NCBI RefSeq assembly: GCF_001704635.1
Contig: NZ_MAXF01000060.1
Span: 1-64,000, forward strand
Length of the DNA: 64,000 bases
Source: Streptomyces sparsogenes
Lineage (GTDB): Bacteria; Actinomycetota; Actinomycetes; Streptomycetales; Streptomycetaceae
Direction: 5' to 3'
Numbering within the stretch: position 1 is the first letter of the stretch; the number at the start of each line of letters is the position of its first letter. A program made the translations under genes and the position numbers. Below the pieces are notes generated by a model. That model was not told the DNA's origin and did not search any database. It saw nothing but the letters and a program-made list of their open reading frames with translations. This document shows positions 1-8,129 of the stretch, piece by piece.

Positions 1-1622
1 GCGCGGAAGAGAACGGAAGACCGGTGCACGGGCAGGTGGACGCCGAAGACGGTGCGGCCGGGGACGCTGTCCACCGTCACCTGGCCGCCGTGCGCCGTGA
101 CCACGGCATGCACGATGGCGAGGCCGAGCCCCGTGCTCCCGGCGGCGCGCGAGCGCGAGGCGTCGCCGCGCGCGAAGCGTTCGAAGACATGCGGCAGCAG
201 GTCGGGCGGGATGCCCGGCCCGTCGTCCTCGACCTCCAGGGAGACGCGGGACGCGGGATACGGGGACGGATACACGCGCGCGGTGACCGTCGTCCCGGGC
301 GGAGTGTGCGTACGGGCGTTGGCCAGCAGGTTGACCAGGACCTGACGCAGCCGGGCGTCGTCGCCGTACACGACCGCGGGGTCGTCGGGCAGCTCCAGGC
401 GCCACTTGTGGTCGGGTCCGGCCGCCCGGGCGTCGCTGACCGCGTCGACCACCAGGGGCGACAGGTCGAGTTCCGCGCGCTCGACGGGGCGGCCCGCGTC
501 GAGCCGCGCCAGCAGCAGCAGGTCCTCGACCAGGCCGGTCATCCGCGCCGCCTCGGACTCGACGCGGCCGAGGGCGTGGCGGGTGTCGGGTCCGATCTCC
601 TCGCGGCCGCGTCTGGTCAGCTCGGCGTAGCCGCGGATCGAGGCCAGCGGGGTACGCAGCTCATGGCTGGCGTCGGCGACGAACTGGCGTACCCGCGTCT
701 CGCTCTCCTGGCGGGCCGCGAGCGCCGACTCCACATGCCCGAGCATGCGGTTCAGGGCCGCGCCGACCTGGCCGACCTCGGTGCGCGGGTCGGCCTCGGA
801 GGAAGGAACCCGCTCGCTCAGGGCCACCTCGCCGCTGTGCAGCGGGAGTTCGGAGACCCGGGTGGCGGTGGCCGCCACCCGGCGCAGCGGGCGCAGCGAG
901 ATGCCGACCATGGCGGCGCCGGCGATCCCGGCGGCGACCAGCCCGGCCGCGGTGACGGAGACCTCGGCGAGGATGAGGGTGTCGATGGTGTTCTGCGCCT
1001 CGGCGGTCGGGATGCCGACCAGGAAGTCGCCGTGGCCGCCGATGACGTACGTGACGCGGTATTCGCCCTTGTCGGGGATGTCGACGGTGTGCTCCGCCCC
1101 GTCCCGGGGGACCTGGCTCAGCGCCTTCCGCTGCGCGGAGGTGAGAGAGCTGCCGGAGATCCGGGGCTCCCCCGTGGTGGACTCGTGCTGCGAGCTGATC
1201 GCGCTGTCGCCGAGTTCGCCCCCGTCCCCGACCTCGGCGGCGAGGGTCCCCATCGGCTGGCCGGGCCCGGCGACGGTGTCGCGGATGTCCTCGGTCCAGC
1301 GGCCCCCGCCGCTGTCGGGCAGCGGGGTCTTGCCGATGCCGAAGGGCGGGCCCGCGACCCGCATGGCGACGCCGGAGAGCTGCTTGTCCACCTGGTCGTA
1401 CAGATAGGTGTGGAGGGCGATGGTGGTGACCGTGCCGATCACGGCGCAGACGACGGCGATCAGCCCGACCGCGGAGAAGACCAGCCGGGTGCGCAGCGAC
1501 CACGGCCTGCGGTGGCGTCGCGCGGACCGCCTGCCGGACGGGGAGGACGGCCGGGACGGCCGGGGCCCGGCGGGCGCAGCGGCAGACGCACCGGCGGGCG
1601 CACCGGCGGCCGGCGGGCGCAC
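1..1622 (-). CDS. Two-component sensor histidine kinase (C-terminus off the window)
   Basis: Membrane sensor kinase, partner of the response regulator encoded immediately upstream (34 bp gap, same strand). The reading frame stays open to the window edge, so the last residues are missing; 540 codons are present. Visible in order: Pro/Ala/Arg-rich N-terminus, TM1 (about residues 44-68), extracytoplasmic domain, TM2 and HAMP (about 210-290), HisKA box SHELRTPLASIRGYAEL with phospho-acceptor His320, N box with LVNLLANARTHTPPGT, and G boxes DDGPGIPPD and GLGLAIVHAVVTAHGG. GTG at 1622 is the first plausible start after the in-frame stop that lies inside the regulator gene; GTG/CTG alternatives nearby cannot be excluded. 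Family: MprB/TcrY-like OmpR-partner kinase. The stimulus is unknown. Confidence 0.9.
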   Translation of the reverse strand, partial: MRPPAAGAPAGASAAAPAGPRPSRPSSPSGRRSARRHRRPWSLRTRLVFSAVGLIAVVCAVIGTVTTIALHTYLYDQVDKQLSGVAMRVAGPPFGIGKTPLPDSGGGRWTEDIRDTVAGPGQPMGTLAAEVGDGGELGDSAISSQHESTTGEPRISGSSLTSAQRKALSQVPRDGAEHTVDIPDKGEYRVTYVIGGHGDFLVGIPTAEAQNTIDTLILAEVSVTAAGLVAAGIAGAAMVGISLRPLRRVAATATRVSELPLHSGEVALSERVPSSEADPRTEVGQVGAALNRMLGHVESALAARQESETRVRQFVADASHELRTPLASIRGYAELTRRGREEIGPDTRHALGRVESEAARMTGLVEDLLLLARLDAGRPVERAELDLSPLVVDAVSDARAAGPDHKWRLELPDDPAVVYGDDARLRQVLVNLLANARTHTPPGTTVTARVYPSPYPASRVSLEVEDDGPGIPPDLLPHVFERFARGDASRSRAAGSTGLGLAIVHAVVTAHGGQVTVDSVPGRTVFGVHLPVHRSSVLFR

Positions 1623-1656
1623 CGTCGGCAGGGGAGAACGCCATGGCCCGGCTCGC

Positions 1657-2403
1657 CTACTCGCCCGGCTTGATCAGATACCCCGCGCCACGCCGGGTGT
1701 GGATCATCGGGCTGCGCCCCGCGTCGATCTTCCGGCGAAGGTAGGAGATGTACAGCTCCACGACGTTGGCCTGGCCGCCGAAGTCGTAGCTCCACACCCG
1801 GTCGAGGATCTGGGCCTTGCTGAGCACGCGGCGCGGATTGCGCATCAGGTAGCGCAGCAGCTCGAACTCGGTCGCGGTCAGATGGATCTCCCGGCCGGCC
1901 CGCGAGACCTCATGGCTGTCCTCGTCCAGGACCAGATCGCCCACGGTCAGCAGCGACTCGCTGCGCGCCGCCGCGGCCCCGGACCTGCGCAGCAGGCCGC
2001 GCAGCCGGGCCACGACCTCCTCCAGGCTGAAGGGCTTGGTGACATAGTCGTCGCCGCCCGCGGTCAGCCCGGCGATCCGGTCCTCGACCGCGTCCTTCGC
2101 GGTCAGGAAGAGCACCGGCACCTCGGGGAGTTCACCGCGGACCCGCCCCAGCAGCGTGAGCCCGTCCATGTCGGGCAGCATGATGTCCAGGACGACGGCG
2201 TCCGGGCGCAGCTCGCGGGTGATCCGCAGAGCCTCCGCGCCGTCGCCGGCCGTCCGCACCTCCCAGCCCTCGTAGCGCAGCGCCATCGAGAGCAGGTCGG
2301 CGAGCGCCGACTCATCGTCCACCACCAGCACCCGTACGGGGCTGCCGTCGGGCCGCAGCAGTTCGGAACGCCCATGGGGCGAGGTCGCCTTCATGGTTGT
2401 CAC
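1657..2403 (-). CDS. OmpR/PhoB-family response regulator
   Basis: DNA-binding response regulator of 248 aa, first gene of the operon with the kinase downstream. The receiver domain (about 22-140) has the acidic pocket DDE at 29-31, phospho-acceptor Asp73 in LDIMLPD, and TAKD and VTKPF motifs. The winged-helix domain follows (about 155-245) and ends in the typical HTRRGAGYLIK. It resembles MprA/TcrA-type regulators. An upstream array of 10-bp direct repeats (2501-2530) is a good candidate for its own binding site. The target regulon is not deducible. ATG at 2403 gives a 20-residue N-terminal extension before the receiver; ATG at 2394 is an alternative. Confidence 0.92.
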   Translation of the reverse strand: MTTMKATSPHGRSELLRPDGSPVRVLVVDDESALADLLSMALRYEGWEVRTAGDGAEALRITRELRPDAVVLDIMLPDMDGLTLLGRVRGELPEVPVLFLTAKDAVEDRIAGLTAGGDDYVTKPFSLEEVVARLRGLLRRSGAAAARSESLLTVGDLVLDEDSHEVSRAGREIHLTATEFELLRYLMRNPRRVLSKAQILDRVWSYDFGGQANVVELYISYLRRKIDAGRSPMIHTRRGAGYLIKPGE

Positions 2404-2500
2404 CCTCTGCCGGCCGTCTGAGAGCCCCCTTTCGGCTGTCTGTGAAAAACCTGAGAATGCTGTGCGCTCCGCTCGGCCCCCGCCGGCCCCTCTTGGGCCC

Positions 2501-2530
2501 TCTCAGGTCCTCTCAGGCCCTCTCAGGTGA
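2501..2530. promoter_or_regulatory. Three tandem 10-bp direct repeats, candidate response-regulator operator
   Basis: TCTCAGGTCC, TCTCAGGCCC and TCTCAGGTGA follow each other exactly at 2501, 2511 and 2521; TCTTGGGCCC at 2491 may be a decayed fourth copy, and the inverted core CTGAGA occurs at 2419 and 2451. A 10-bp period puts each copy on the same DNA face, as is usual for OmpR-family dimers. The array sits between the divergently oriented regulator (starts 2403) and the oxidoreductase (starts 2604). Binding is inferred. Confidence 0.6.
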
Positions 2531-2603
2531 GAATCCGGTGCCGAATCGGCGTACGACCGCGCGGCGGGAAACAACCGGATGGGGCCTCCGGTTGAATGGC
2601 CGT

Positions 2604-3533
2604 ATGGCCTCTCACAACACACAGAGCGACACACCCGGCACGACCTCCGGCAGGGCACTCGCCGCGACACTGGGCCGGACGGGCATCTGGACCGGAGCCC
2701 TCCGCGCGACGGACCCCGCGCGGCACGGCGCGATCAGGGACGCCGCGGCCGAGCTGGAAGAGCTCGGCTTCCCAGCGCTGTGGCTCGGCGGCAGCCCCTC
2801 ACCGGACCAGGCCGCCTTCCTCCTGGAGGCGACCTCCCGGATCACCGTGGCGACCGGCATCCTCAGCATCTGGGACCACACGGCGGCCCAGGTGGCCGAG
2901 CGCCACGCCGCCCTCGACCCGGCGCATGGCGACCGCTTCCTGCTCGGCCTCGGGGTGAGCCACAGCCGCGTGGTCAAGGACTACTCCCGCCCGTACACGG
3001 CGATGCGCGAGTACCTCGACGCCCTCGACGCCGCACCGACCCCCGTCCCCGCCTCCCGCCGGGTGCTGGCCGCCCTCGGCCCGAAGATGCTGAAGCTGTC
3101 CCGCGACCGCGCCGCGGGTGCCCACCCCTACCTCGTCACGGCCGAGTTCACCGCCAAGGCCCGCGAGATCCTGGGCCCCGACCCCCTCCTCGCCCCGGAG
3201 CTCAAGGTCGTCCTCGAACCGGACCTGGACCGCGCTCGCACCCTCGCCCGTGACTACCTCGCCTTCTACCTCGCGCTGCCCAACTACACCAACAACCTCC
3301 TCCGGTTGGGATTCGGCGAGGACGACTTCCGCGACGGCGGCAGCGACCGCCTCGTCTCCTCCGTCTTCGCCCTCGGCGACGCGGAGGCGATCCGCCGCCG
3401 CGTCGACGAGTTCCTGGCGGCGGGCGCGGACCACCTGGCGGTGCAGGTCGTCACCGCCAACCCCATGAGCGACATCCCGCTGGCGGAGTGGCGCACGCTG
3501 GCCGAGGCCCTGCCGCTCGGCCAGAACGGCTGA
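2604..3533 (+). CDS. LLM-class F420-dependent oxidoreductase
   Basis: Luciferase-like TIM-barrel oxidoreductase of 309 aa, of the actinobacterial family usually annotated 'probable F420-dependent oxidoreductase, MSMEG_4141 family'. It has the typical start GRTGIWTGAL, a strand ending in ALWLGGSPSP, ITVATGILSIWDH, and RFLLGLGVSHS. The substrate is unknown. The frame is open back to 2397, but family alignment favours ATG 2604, leaving a 200-bp divergent promoter region shared with the response regulator. That region holds the 10-bp repeats, so the gene may be controlled by that system. A strong hairpin follows the stop. Confidence 0.85.
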   Translation: MASHNTQSDTPGTTSGRALAATLGRTGIWTGALRATDPARHGAIRDAAAELEELGFPALWLGGSPSPDQAAFLLEATSRITVATGILSIWDHTAAQVAERHAALDPAHGDRFLLGLGVSHSRVVKDYSRPYTAMREYLDALDAAPTPVPASRRVLAALGPKMLKLSRDRAAGAHPYLVTAEFTAKAREILGPDPLLAPELKVVLEPDLDRARTLARDYLAFYLALPNYTNNLLRLGFGEDDFRDGGSDRLVSSVFALGDAEAIRRRVDEFLAAGADHLAVQVVTANPMSDIPLAEWRTLAEALPLGQNG

Positions 3534-3574
3534 GCCCCGGGCTCGCGCCTCACCACGCGCGGCTCACGACTCAC

Positions 3575-3613
3575 GTTCGGGGCGGGCCCACCCCCGTCGG
3601 GCCCGCCCCGAAC
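3575..3613. terminator. Hairpin terminator after the oxidoreductase
   Basis: Perfect 15-bp inverted repeat (3575-3589 with 3599-3613) with a 9-nt loop, 41 bp after the oxidoreductase stop. There is no T-tract, as is common for Streptomyces terminators. Confidence 0.75.
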
Positions 3614-3803
3614 GCCGCCGGGTCAGCCCGGCCACTGTGCAAGCAGCATGGCACCCCCCACTGACAATCGCGCTGACCTGCGACTCGCGGACGCCGGGGC
3701 GACGCGTCACGGCCCCGTCTCAAGCTTGCTGCGGGTTGGTATCGGCGCCGGTCAGGGTTTTGTCGCGACCATGATGATCTGCAGTGCAAGATCGCCACGT
3801 AGA

Positions 3804-3920
3804 GCTCACCGCGCACGGACTCACCACGCGCGAGATCACCCCGTACACGATCACCGCGTACACGATCACCGCGTACGAGATCAGCACGCACAAGATCAGC
3901 ACGTACGAGCTCACCAGACG
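3804..3920. repeat. Eight tandem 15-bp units upstream of a lipoprotein gene
   Basis: The core TCACC/TCAGC recurs exactly every 15 bp at 3806, 3821, 3836, 3851, 3866, 3881, 3896 and 3911; the consensus unit is close to GATCACCGCGTACGA. The array ends about 40 bp before the GTG start of the lipoprotein gene at 3959. Because 15 is a multiple of three, all frames stay open and give repetitive peptides on both strands. It is more likely a regulatory or slippage-derived array than a gene. Confidence 0.75.
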
Positions 3921-3958
3921 CGACAACGCCACGTTCACCACCGACGGGACCCCCCAAC

Positions 3959-4576
3959 GTGCTCAACCGCTCCCCCCGCACCCCCGCCGCCGCCCTCCTC
4001 TGCGCGGCGGGCCTCGCCCTGCTGGCCACCGGCTGCGAGGAGGACACCGCCGCCGCGCAGCCGGGGCGCGGACCGGGACCGGCGGCCTCGAGAGGCCGAG
4101 CGCTCGACGGCGACAGCAAAGGAGACGGGGCCCTGGCCCTCGGCAAGGCCGCGGCGATCACCTACAAGCGCGGCTCGGACAACGTCCGGGGCACCCTGAA
4201 GATCGTGGCGAAGAGCGTGGTGCGGGGCTCCCAGGCCGACCTGCCCAAGAACGCCCTGCGGGCCGCGGACCGGCGGCTGCGGCCGTACTACGTCACGATG
4301 ACCTTCACGAACGTCGGTGACGCCGCCATCCACTACCCCTTCCTCAACACCCCCACCGGCCTGGAGGACCGCGTCGGCGTGCCGCAGGAGGTGCTGATCA
4401 CGGCGGACGAGGGAGTGAAGCGGTGCCCCGGCAAGGACCCGGACGACTTCGGAGCGGGTCGGACCGTCACCCTGTGCAAAATCTTCCTGCTGCCCCGGGG
4501 CACCGCCCCGGCCACCGTCACCTACGCCACGGGCGATCACACCGAGCGCCCCGTGGCCTGGAAGCTCCCGGGCTGA
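3959..4576 (+). CDS. Secreted lipoprotein, paralogue of the gene at 4905
   Basis: A 205-aa predicted lipoprotein of unknown function: short basic N-terminus, hydrophobic stretch and lipobox LLATGC (Cys26), then a Gly/Pro/Ala linker and one globular domain. It shares with its neighbour at 4905 the order ITYKR, GTL, AAKSVV-like, YYVTM, IHYPFL, KCPG, DPDDFGAG, TLCK and FLLP, so both keep two conserved domain cysteines (in KCPG and TLCK) that could form a disulfide. GTG 3959 was chosen because it places the signal peptide correctly. The domain looks like the DUF4352-like/immunoglobulin-type actinobacterial lipoproteins, but I do not recognise a specific function. Confidence 0.82.
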   Translation: MLNRSPRTPAAALLCAAGLALLATGCEEDTAAAQPGRGPGPAASRGRALDGDSKGDGALALGKAAAITYKRGSDNVRGTLKIVAKSVVRGSQADLPKNALRAADRRLRPYYVTMTFTNVGDAAIHYPFLNTPTGLEDRVGVPQEVLITADEGVKRCPGKDPDDFGAGRTVTLCKIFLLPRGTAPATVTYATGDHTERPVAWKLPG

Positions 4577-4584
4577 AACGGCCA

Positions 4585-4612
4585 AGGGCCCGGCACTGAT
4601 GTGCCGGGCCCT
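4585..4612. terminator. Hairpin between lipoprotein gene and tRNA-fMet
   Basis: Perfect 12-bp stem (4585-4596 with 4601-4612) with a TGAT loop. It lies 9 bp downstream of the lipoprotein stop and 9 bp beyond the 3' end of the tRNA encoded on the other strand, so it can terminate both convergent transcripts. Confidence 0.85.
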
Positions 4613-4620
4613 CGTATGAG

Positions 4621-4694
4621 TAGCGGGGACAGGATTTGAACCTGCGACCTCTGGGTTATGAGCCCAGCGAGCTACCGAGCTGCTCCACCCCGCG
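4621..4694 (-). tRNA. Initiator tRNA-fMet (CAU)
   Basis: A 74-nt cloverleaf. The anticodon loop CTCATAA gives anticodon CAU. It is the initiator: the first base pair is a C1xU72 mismatch and the anticodon stem ends in three G-C pairs (CTGGG/CCCAG). The T-loop is TTCAAAT. The 3' CCA is not encoded; discriminator A73 is at 4621. Confidence 0.95.
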
Positions 4695-4904
4695 TCGGTG
4701 CTGGTAACTGTACGTCATTCCGAGCGCCCAGGGAAATCCATCCCGCCCCGGTTACTTTGCAACGGCCCGGTCTCAGCCTCGCTTCGAGTGGATCATCGCT
4801 TCTGGCCTGGGGCTTTGTCACGGCCATGATGTGTGCACACCACATCGACGGGCCTGCGCATCCAGCCCGCCGCACCACGAACTCACGCCAACGGGGACCG
4901 ACTC

Positions 4905-5525
4905 ATGCGTATCCGATCCACGCGCCACCGCACCGCCGTCACCGTCCTGTGTGCCGCCGGCTTCGCCCTGCTCGTCACCGGCTGCAACGACAACCTCGCC
5001 CAGGACGGCGGCGAGAAGACGCCCACCAAGGAGCCCAAGCCCTCCGCCACCCCCAGCAAGGCGCTGGACTCCGACGCGGGCAAGACCCTCGCCCTCGGCG
5101 AGTCCACCCCGATCACCTACAAGCGCTCGGACAAGACGGGCACCCTGAGGATCGCGGCCAAGAGCGTGGTGAAGGGCGCGCAGTCGGACCTGGACAAGGT
5201 GGCCCTCAACGCCGAGGAGCGGAAACTCCAGCCGTACTACGTGACGATGAGCTTCCAGAACATCGGCAAGAACTCGATCCACTACCCCTTCCTCACCACC
5301 CCGGTCAATCTCCGTGACAGCCGCGGCGAGGACGCGAAGGCACTCATCACCCTGAACGGCGACGTCGCCAAGTGCCCCGGCGAGGACCCGGACGACTTCG
5401 GCGCGGGCGACAACGCCACCCTGTGCAAGGTCTTCCTGCTGCCCGCCGGCGAGACCCCGTCGGTCACCTCGTACACGGGCGACTTCGACAAGGAGCCGGT
5501 GTTCTGGAAGGCCGGGCAGGACTGA
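4905..5525 (+). CDS. Secreted lipoprotein, paralogue of the gene at 3959
   Basis: A 206-aa predicted lipoprotein of unknown function with basic N-terminus, hydrophobic core and lipobox LLVTGC, followed by a Lys/Pro/Thr-rich linker and the same domain as the gene at 3959, including the cysteine-bearing KCPGEDPDDFGAG and TLCKVFLLP. ATG 4905 is preceded by ACGGGGA as ribosome binding site and gives a proper signal peptide; the longer open frame from 4833 would not. The two copies flank the initiator tRNA gene, so the arrangement probably arose by tandem duplication around it. Each copy has its own hairpin after the stop. Confidence 0.85.
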   Translation: MRIRSTRHRTAVTVLCAAGFALLVTGCNDNLAQDGGEKTPTKEPKPSATPSKALDSDAGKTLALGESTPITYKRSDKTGTLRIAAKSVVKGAQSDLDKVALNAEERKLQPYYVTMSFQNIGKNSIHYPFLTTPVNLRDSRGEDAKALITLNGDVAKCPGEDPDDFGAGDNATLCKVFLLPAGETPSVTSYTGDFDKEPVFWKAGQD

Positions 5526-5544
5526 CCCCTGCTCTCCCACCGGG

Positions 5545-5607
5545 GGGGAGGCTGTTTCCACGGAAACGGAACCAGCCTCCCCACACAAACCAGCCTCCCC
5601 ACACAAA
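5545..5607. terminator. Hairpin plus duplicated 18-bp downstream arm
   Basis: The stem 5545-5554 pairs with 5573-5582 (10 bp); an inner GTTTCC/GGAAAC pairing extends it. The right arm is part of an 18-bp unit present twice in tandem (5572-5589 and 5590-5607), so the left arm could pair with either copy. It lies 20 bp after the lipoprotein stop. Confidence 0.65.
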
Positions 5608-5647
5608 CCACCCACCCCGCGCGTCCCGAGGACGGCATAATCGCCCC

Positions 5648-6241
5648 ATGGCTGCCCATGTGTCCCCCGTCCAGGCCCTGATCGTCGTAGACGTCCAATC
5701 GGCCTTCGCCTCCGGCCCGGACGCGGTGCCCGCGGCCCCGCAGATGGTGGTGTGCGTCAAGGACCTGATGGCCAGGGCCCGTACGGCCGGCGCGCTCGTC
5801 GTCCAGCTCCAGAACGACGGCCCGGAGGGCGCGCCCGACGAGCCGGGGACACCGGGCTGGGAGCTGCACCTGCCTGTCCACGACGACCTCGGGGACGTCG
5901 TGATCCGCAAGACGGAGGACGACGGTTTCCAGGACACCCCCCTCGCGCGGCTTCTCAACGAGACGGGAGTCCAGGCCCTGGCCATATGCGGAGTGATGTC
6001 GGAGATGTGCGTCAGCGCGACGGCGCGTACGGCGCTGGCCCAGGGCTACCGCGTGGTCATGCCGCACGACGCCCACGCGACCTACGACATCCCCGCGGCG
6101 CCCGGCATCAGCGACATAGTGCCCGCCGCGATGGTCTCCCGCGTCGCCGAATGGGCGCTGGGCGACGAGGTCGAAATCGTCCCGCACGCCACCGATGTGA
6201 CGTTCGAGCCCTCCGCGACCCAGCGCACTCGAGGACGTTGA
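5648..6241 (+). CDS. Isochorismatase-like / cysteine hydrolase
   Basis: A 197-aa single-domain hydrolase of the isochorismatase/nicotinamidase superfamily. The catalytic triad is visible: Asp in ALIVVDVQ near the N-terminus, Lys in VVIRKTEDDGF, and Cys in CGVMSEMCVSATA. The length is normal for the family. The substrate cannot be read from sequence; closest-looking relatives are generic 'cysteine hydrolase family protein' entries. ATG 5648 is chosen because homology begins at once after it. Monocistronic, following the terminator of the lipoprotein gene. Confidence 0.88.
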   Translation: MAAHVSPVQALIVVDVQSAFASGPDAVPAAPQMVVCVKDLMARARTAGALVVQLQNDGPEGAPDEPGTPGWELHLPVHDDLGDVVIRKTEDDGFQDTPLARLLNETGVQALAICGVMSEMCVSATARTALAQGYRVVMPHDAHATYDIPAAPGISDIVPAAMVSRVAEWALGDEVEIVPHATDVTFEPSATQRTRGR

Positions 6242-6461
6242 CGGCCCCACAGACCCCGGGGCACCACTGGCCGCCACGCAGGCACAGATGCCTGCCCCAC
6301 CAGAAACCACCGGCACCCGGGAACCGTCGATGTCCGCGACGGAGTTGGCGTAGCCGTGCCAGGACCAGGACGACGCCCCTCGATCCGGGTCATGACCCGC
6401 TCCCGCAGAACCTCCGGCAGCACGCGGCGGCAGAGGGCGGTGAGCGCCGACGCGGCCAGAT
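6242..6461. other. No supported gene between 6242 and 6461
   Basis: Gap between the hydrolase and the converging small membrane-protein gene. On the minus strand a readable but unrecognised peptide (starting NLAASALTALCRRVLPEVL) runs through 6450-6350 and then changes frame, which could be a decayed gene end; there is no start, ribosome site or family match to support it. Confidence 0.3.
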
Positions 6462-6836
6462 TCACGCGGACGTGGTTGTACGCCCACCCCTCAGCCGGCC
6501 CACCCAGCGAGCAAGCCCCCGCCTCGCCCGCCGAACCGACCGATGCGACCGATCCGACCGCCCGCCCTCCACTCCCGCCCGACCGGTCTCGACACGACTC
6601 CGCCGCCAGTCGCCATCCGGCGACAACATCGGTGCCTTGCGCTCCGCTTGCGCCCGGATCTCGTAGTGAGCCTCATGCGCGGTCACATGGAACGCCTCCT
6701 CGTAAGAAGCCAGGGCAGCGCTCATGGCTCCCCCCGCAAGTCCCCGCCGACGAATCCGCAACGCCAGCCACACAAAGCAACCAAGGACCGCCGCAAGCAC
6801 GCCAAAAACAATCATTAACGGCAGGAGGGCATCCAT
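6462..6836 (-). CDS. Small single-pass membrane protein, function unknown
   Basis: A 124-aa protein with one N-terminal transmembrane helix (about residues 4-26, PLMIVFGVLAAVLGCFVWLA), a basic stop-transfer RIRRR, an amphipathic stretch (SAALASYEEAFHVTAHEAHYEIRAQAERK, here spanning about 38-66), and a Ser/Arg-rich, probably disordered C-terminus. Similar short membrane proteins are common as hypothetical genes in Streptomyces. The frame is open further upstream; ATG 6836 directly precedes the membrane helix and is the natural start. No function can be assigned. Confidence 0.65.
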   Translation of the reverse strand: MDALLPLMIVFGVLAAVLGCFVWLALRIRRRGLAGGAMSAALASYEEAFHVTAHEAHYEIRAQAERKAPMLSPDGDWRRSRVETGRAGVEGGRSDRSHRSVRRARRGLARWVGRLRGGRTTTSA

Positions 6837-6987
6837 AACCCGAGCGTACGTCGCCCACCCCACGAGGCACCCCGGAACGACCCTCCCGGGCGACGACTGG
6901 CGGATGATCGGTCCTCTGAGCTGGGGTGCCCTTGAGAGATCCCCGTCCCCCGGACACACGGTCAGCCGGGCTCCTAGCATCTTCGCC

Positions 6988-7404
6988 GTGGAGATCGGCG
7001 GAACAAGAGGCCTTGCGGACGAAGCGCCATACATACGATTCCAGAGCACGACCCCGAACGAACGCGGATACTTCACCGGCGTATTCGGACTGGTCAACGG
7101 CCTGGCACGGGACGGGAAGCTCACCGCTGAGCAGGAGCGCTTCAGGCGGACCAACAATGACTGGTACAACGCGGCCTATCCCGACCCCTCCTCCGTCGAC
7201 CCGACGGTCTACGACCGCGCGCTTCACCCCGGGGCGGCTGCCTGGTTCAAATCCACCTCGCGGGACCTGATCAAGCGAGTGGACGGCTACTTGGAGATCC
7301 TCGCCGCTCATGGGATCGGGTGCCGCATGATGCGCTCGTCGGATCCAGGAAGGATCGTCTACGAGGACGCGTACCAAATCGTCGTCGTTCCGCACGACGC
7401 CTGA
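6988..7404 (+). CDS. Hypothetical Streptomyces protein, 138 aa
   Basis: Soluble protein with a well-composed, non-repetitive sequence (IRFQSTTPNERGYFTGVFGL near the N-terminus; FRRTNNDWYNAAYPDPS in the middle; YEDAYQIVVVPHDA at the end). I recognise this as a conserved Streptomyces hypothetical protein without known role. GTG 6988 is the start that matches the conserved N-terminus; there is no strong ribosome site. It is the last chromosomal gene before the left end of the integrated element. Confidence 0.7.
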   Translation: MEIGGTRGLADEAPYIRFQSTTPNERGYFTGVFGLVNGLARDGKLTAEQERFRRTNNDWYNAAYPDPSSVDPTVYDRALHPGAAAWFKSTSRDLIKRVDGYLEILAAHGIGCRMMRSSDPGRIVYEDAYQIVVVPHDA

Positions 7405-7544
7405 CCCGGCCACCCGGGCCCGTCGGCCATACGCGACGGGGAGGGATGGCGAGCGTGCGGCTCATAGCCCCAACCTGACCCCAACCCGGCTATTGATCAC
7501 CACCAGGCCACGGCTGCTGTCACCGTTGATGTCAACGCATACGC

Positions 7545-7579
7545 CAGAGGCCCCTTCCGATGATCGGAAGGGGCCTCTG
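7545..7579. terminator. Hairpin left of attL (displaced tRNA-Arg terminator)
   Basis: A 14-bp perfect stem (7545-7558 with 7566-7579), 7-nt loop. Both arms are identical to those of the hairpin at 19521-19554 beside the intact tRNA-Arg, and only the loop differs. It is the original chromosomal terminator of the tRNA, separated from it by integration. Confidence 0.85.
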
Positions 7580-7580
7580 G

Positions 7581-7629
7581 GCTGGGGCGCGCTCGGCAGG
7601 ATTCGAACCTGCAACCTCTTGATCCGTAG
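7581..7629. repeat. attL: 49-bp direct repeat, 3' part of tRNA-Arg
   Basis: Identical over 49 bp to 19556-19604. Contains the tRNA-Arg 3' end from the acceptor stem through the T arm and variable region to the anticodon loop (7588-7629), then diverges abruptly at 7630. It marks the left boundary of the integrated element. Confidence 0.93.
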
Positions 7630-8129
7630 CTTCGGGCAGGGGGCTGGTGCGGATCTCAATGGCGGCCCGGCCTGGTGTTCAGAGAGGGCCGGGGGCAGGT
7701 GCCATGCGCCGTCGTTGCCGTCAGCGTTGCCGTCACCGAAGCCGCTGGACGAAAGCGCGGACCTCAGCTCACAGCCCCAACCCCTCGGCACTGCACGGGC
7801 GGGTTCCAGCTCGTCTTCGGAGCCTCGACGGGGCCGCTTCAAGCGGCGTGCGCCGGAGCGGGAAGCATCACTGACGGATCTTCATAAGATTGTCGCATTA
7901 GCCACTTCTGCCTCAAGGTGGATGTGTTTGCGCCTTTGTGGACTTGAGGTCCATGGGTTCAATCGTGCTAAGCGAGACAACCACCTTCCCACGTGGTCTC
8001 GCGCCTCGCCGAGATCCGAACCCTGTGGCTTTGCGTGTGTCGCCCTTCAGCTCACTCAACGGGTTGGAACGGTTTCGGCTCGGGCTGAGGGAAGCCAACC
8101 AGGCTCCCCACGAAGCAAGGAGTCCCCCC
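7630..8129. other. Left end of the element without a supported gene
   Basis: 500 bp between attL and the beta-helix gene. The sequence is less GC-rich than the chromosome; the frames that remain open have no family-like composition. Two GTTGCCGTCA-type motifs at about 7709-7732 resemble a pair near the other end (about 19486-19512) and could be integrase arm sites; this is a guess. Confidence 0.45.

Noticed and set aside
3571..4161. Pentapeptide-repeat-like peptide (RADLV RADLV RGDRV ...) on the minus strand
   Set aside because: It is simply the 15-bp tandem array read backwards (five codons per unit); flanking sequence has no protein character and overlaps the lipoprotein gene.
6350..6465. 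Possible transposase or decayed gene on the minus strand (NLAASALTALCRRVLPEVL)
   Set aside because: Readable for only ~35 residues before the frame changes, with no inverted terminal repeats and no recognisable family.
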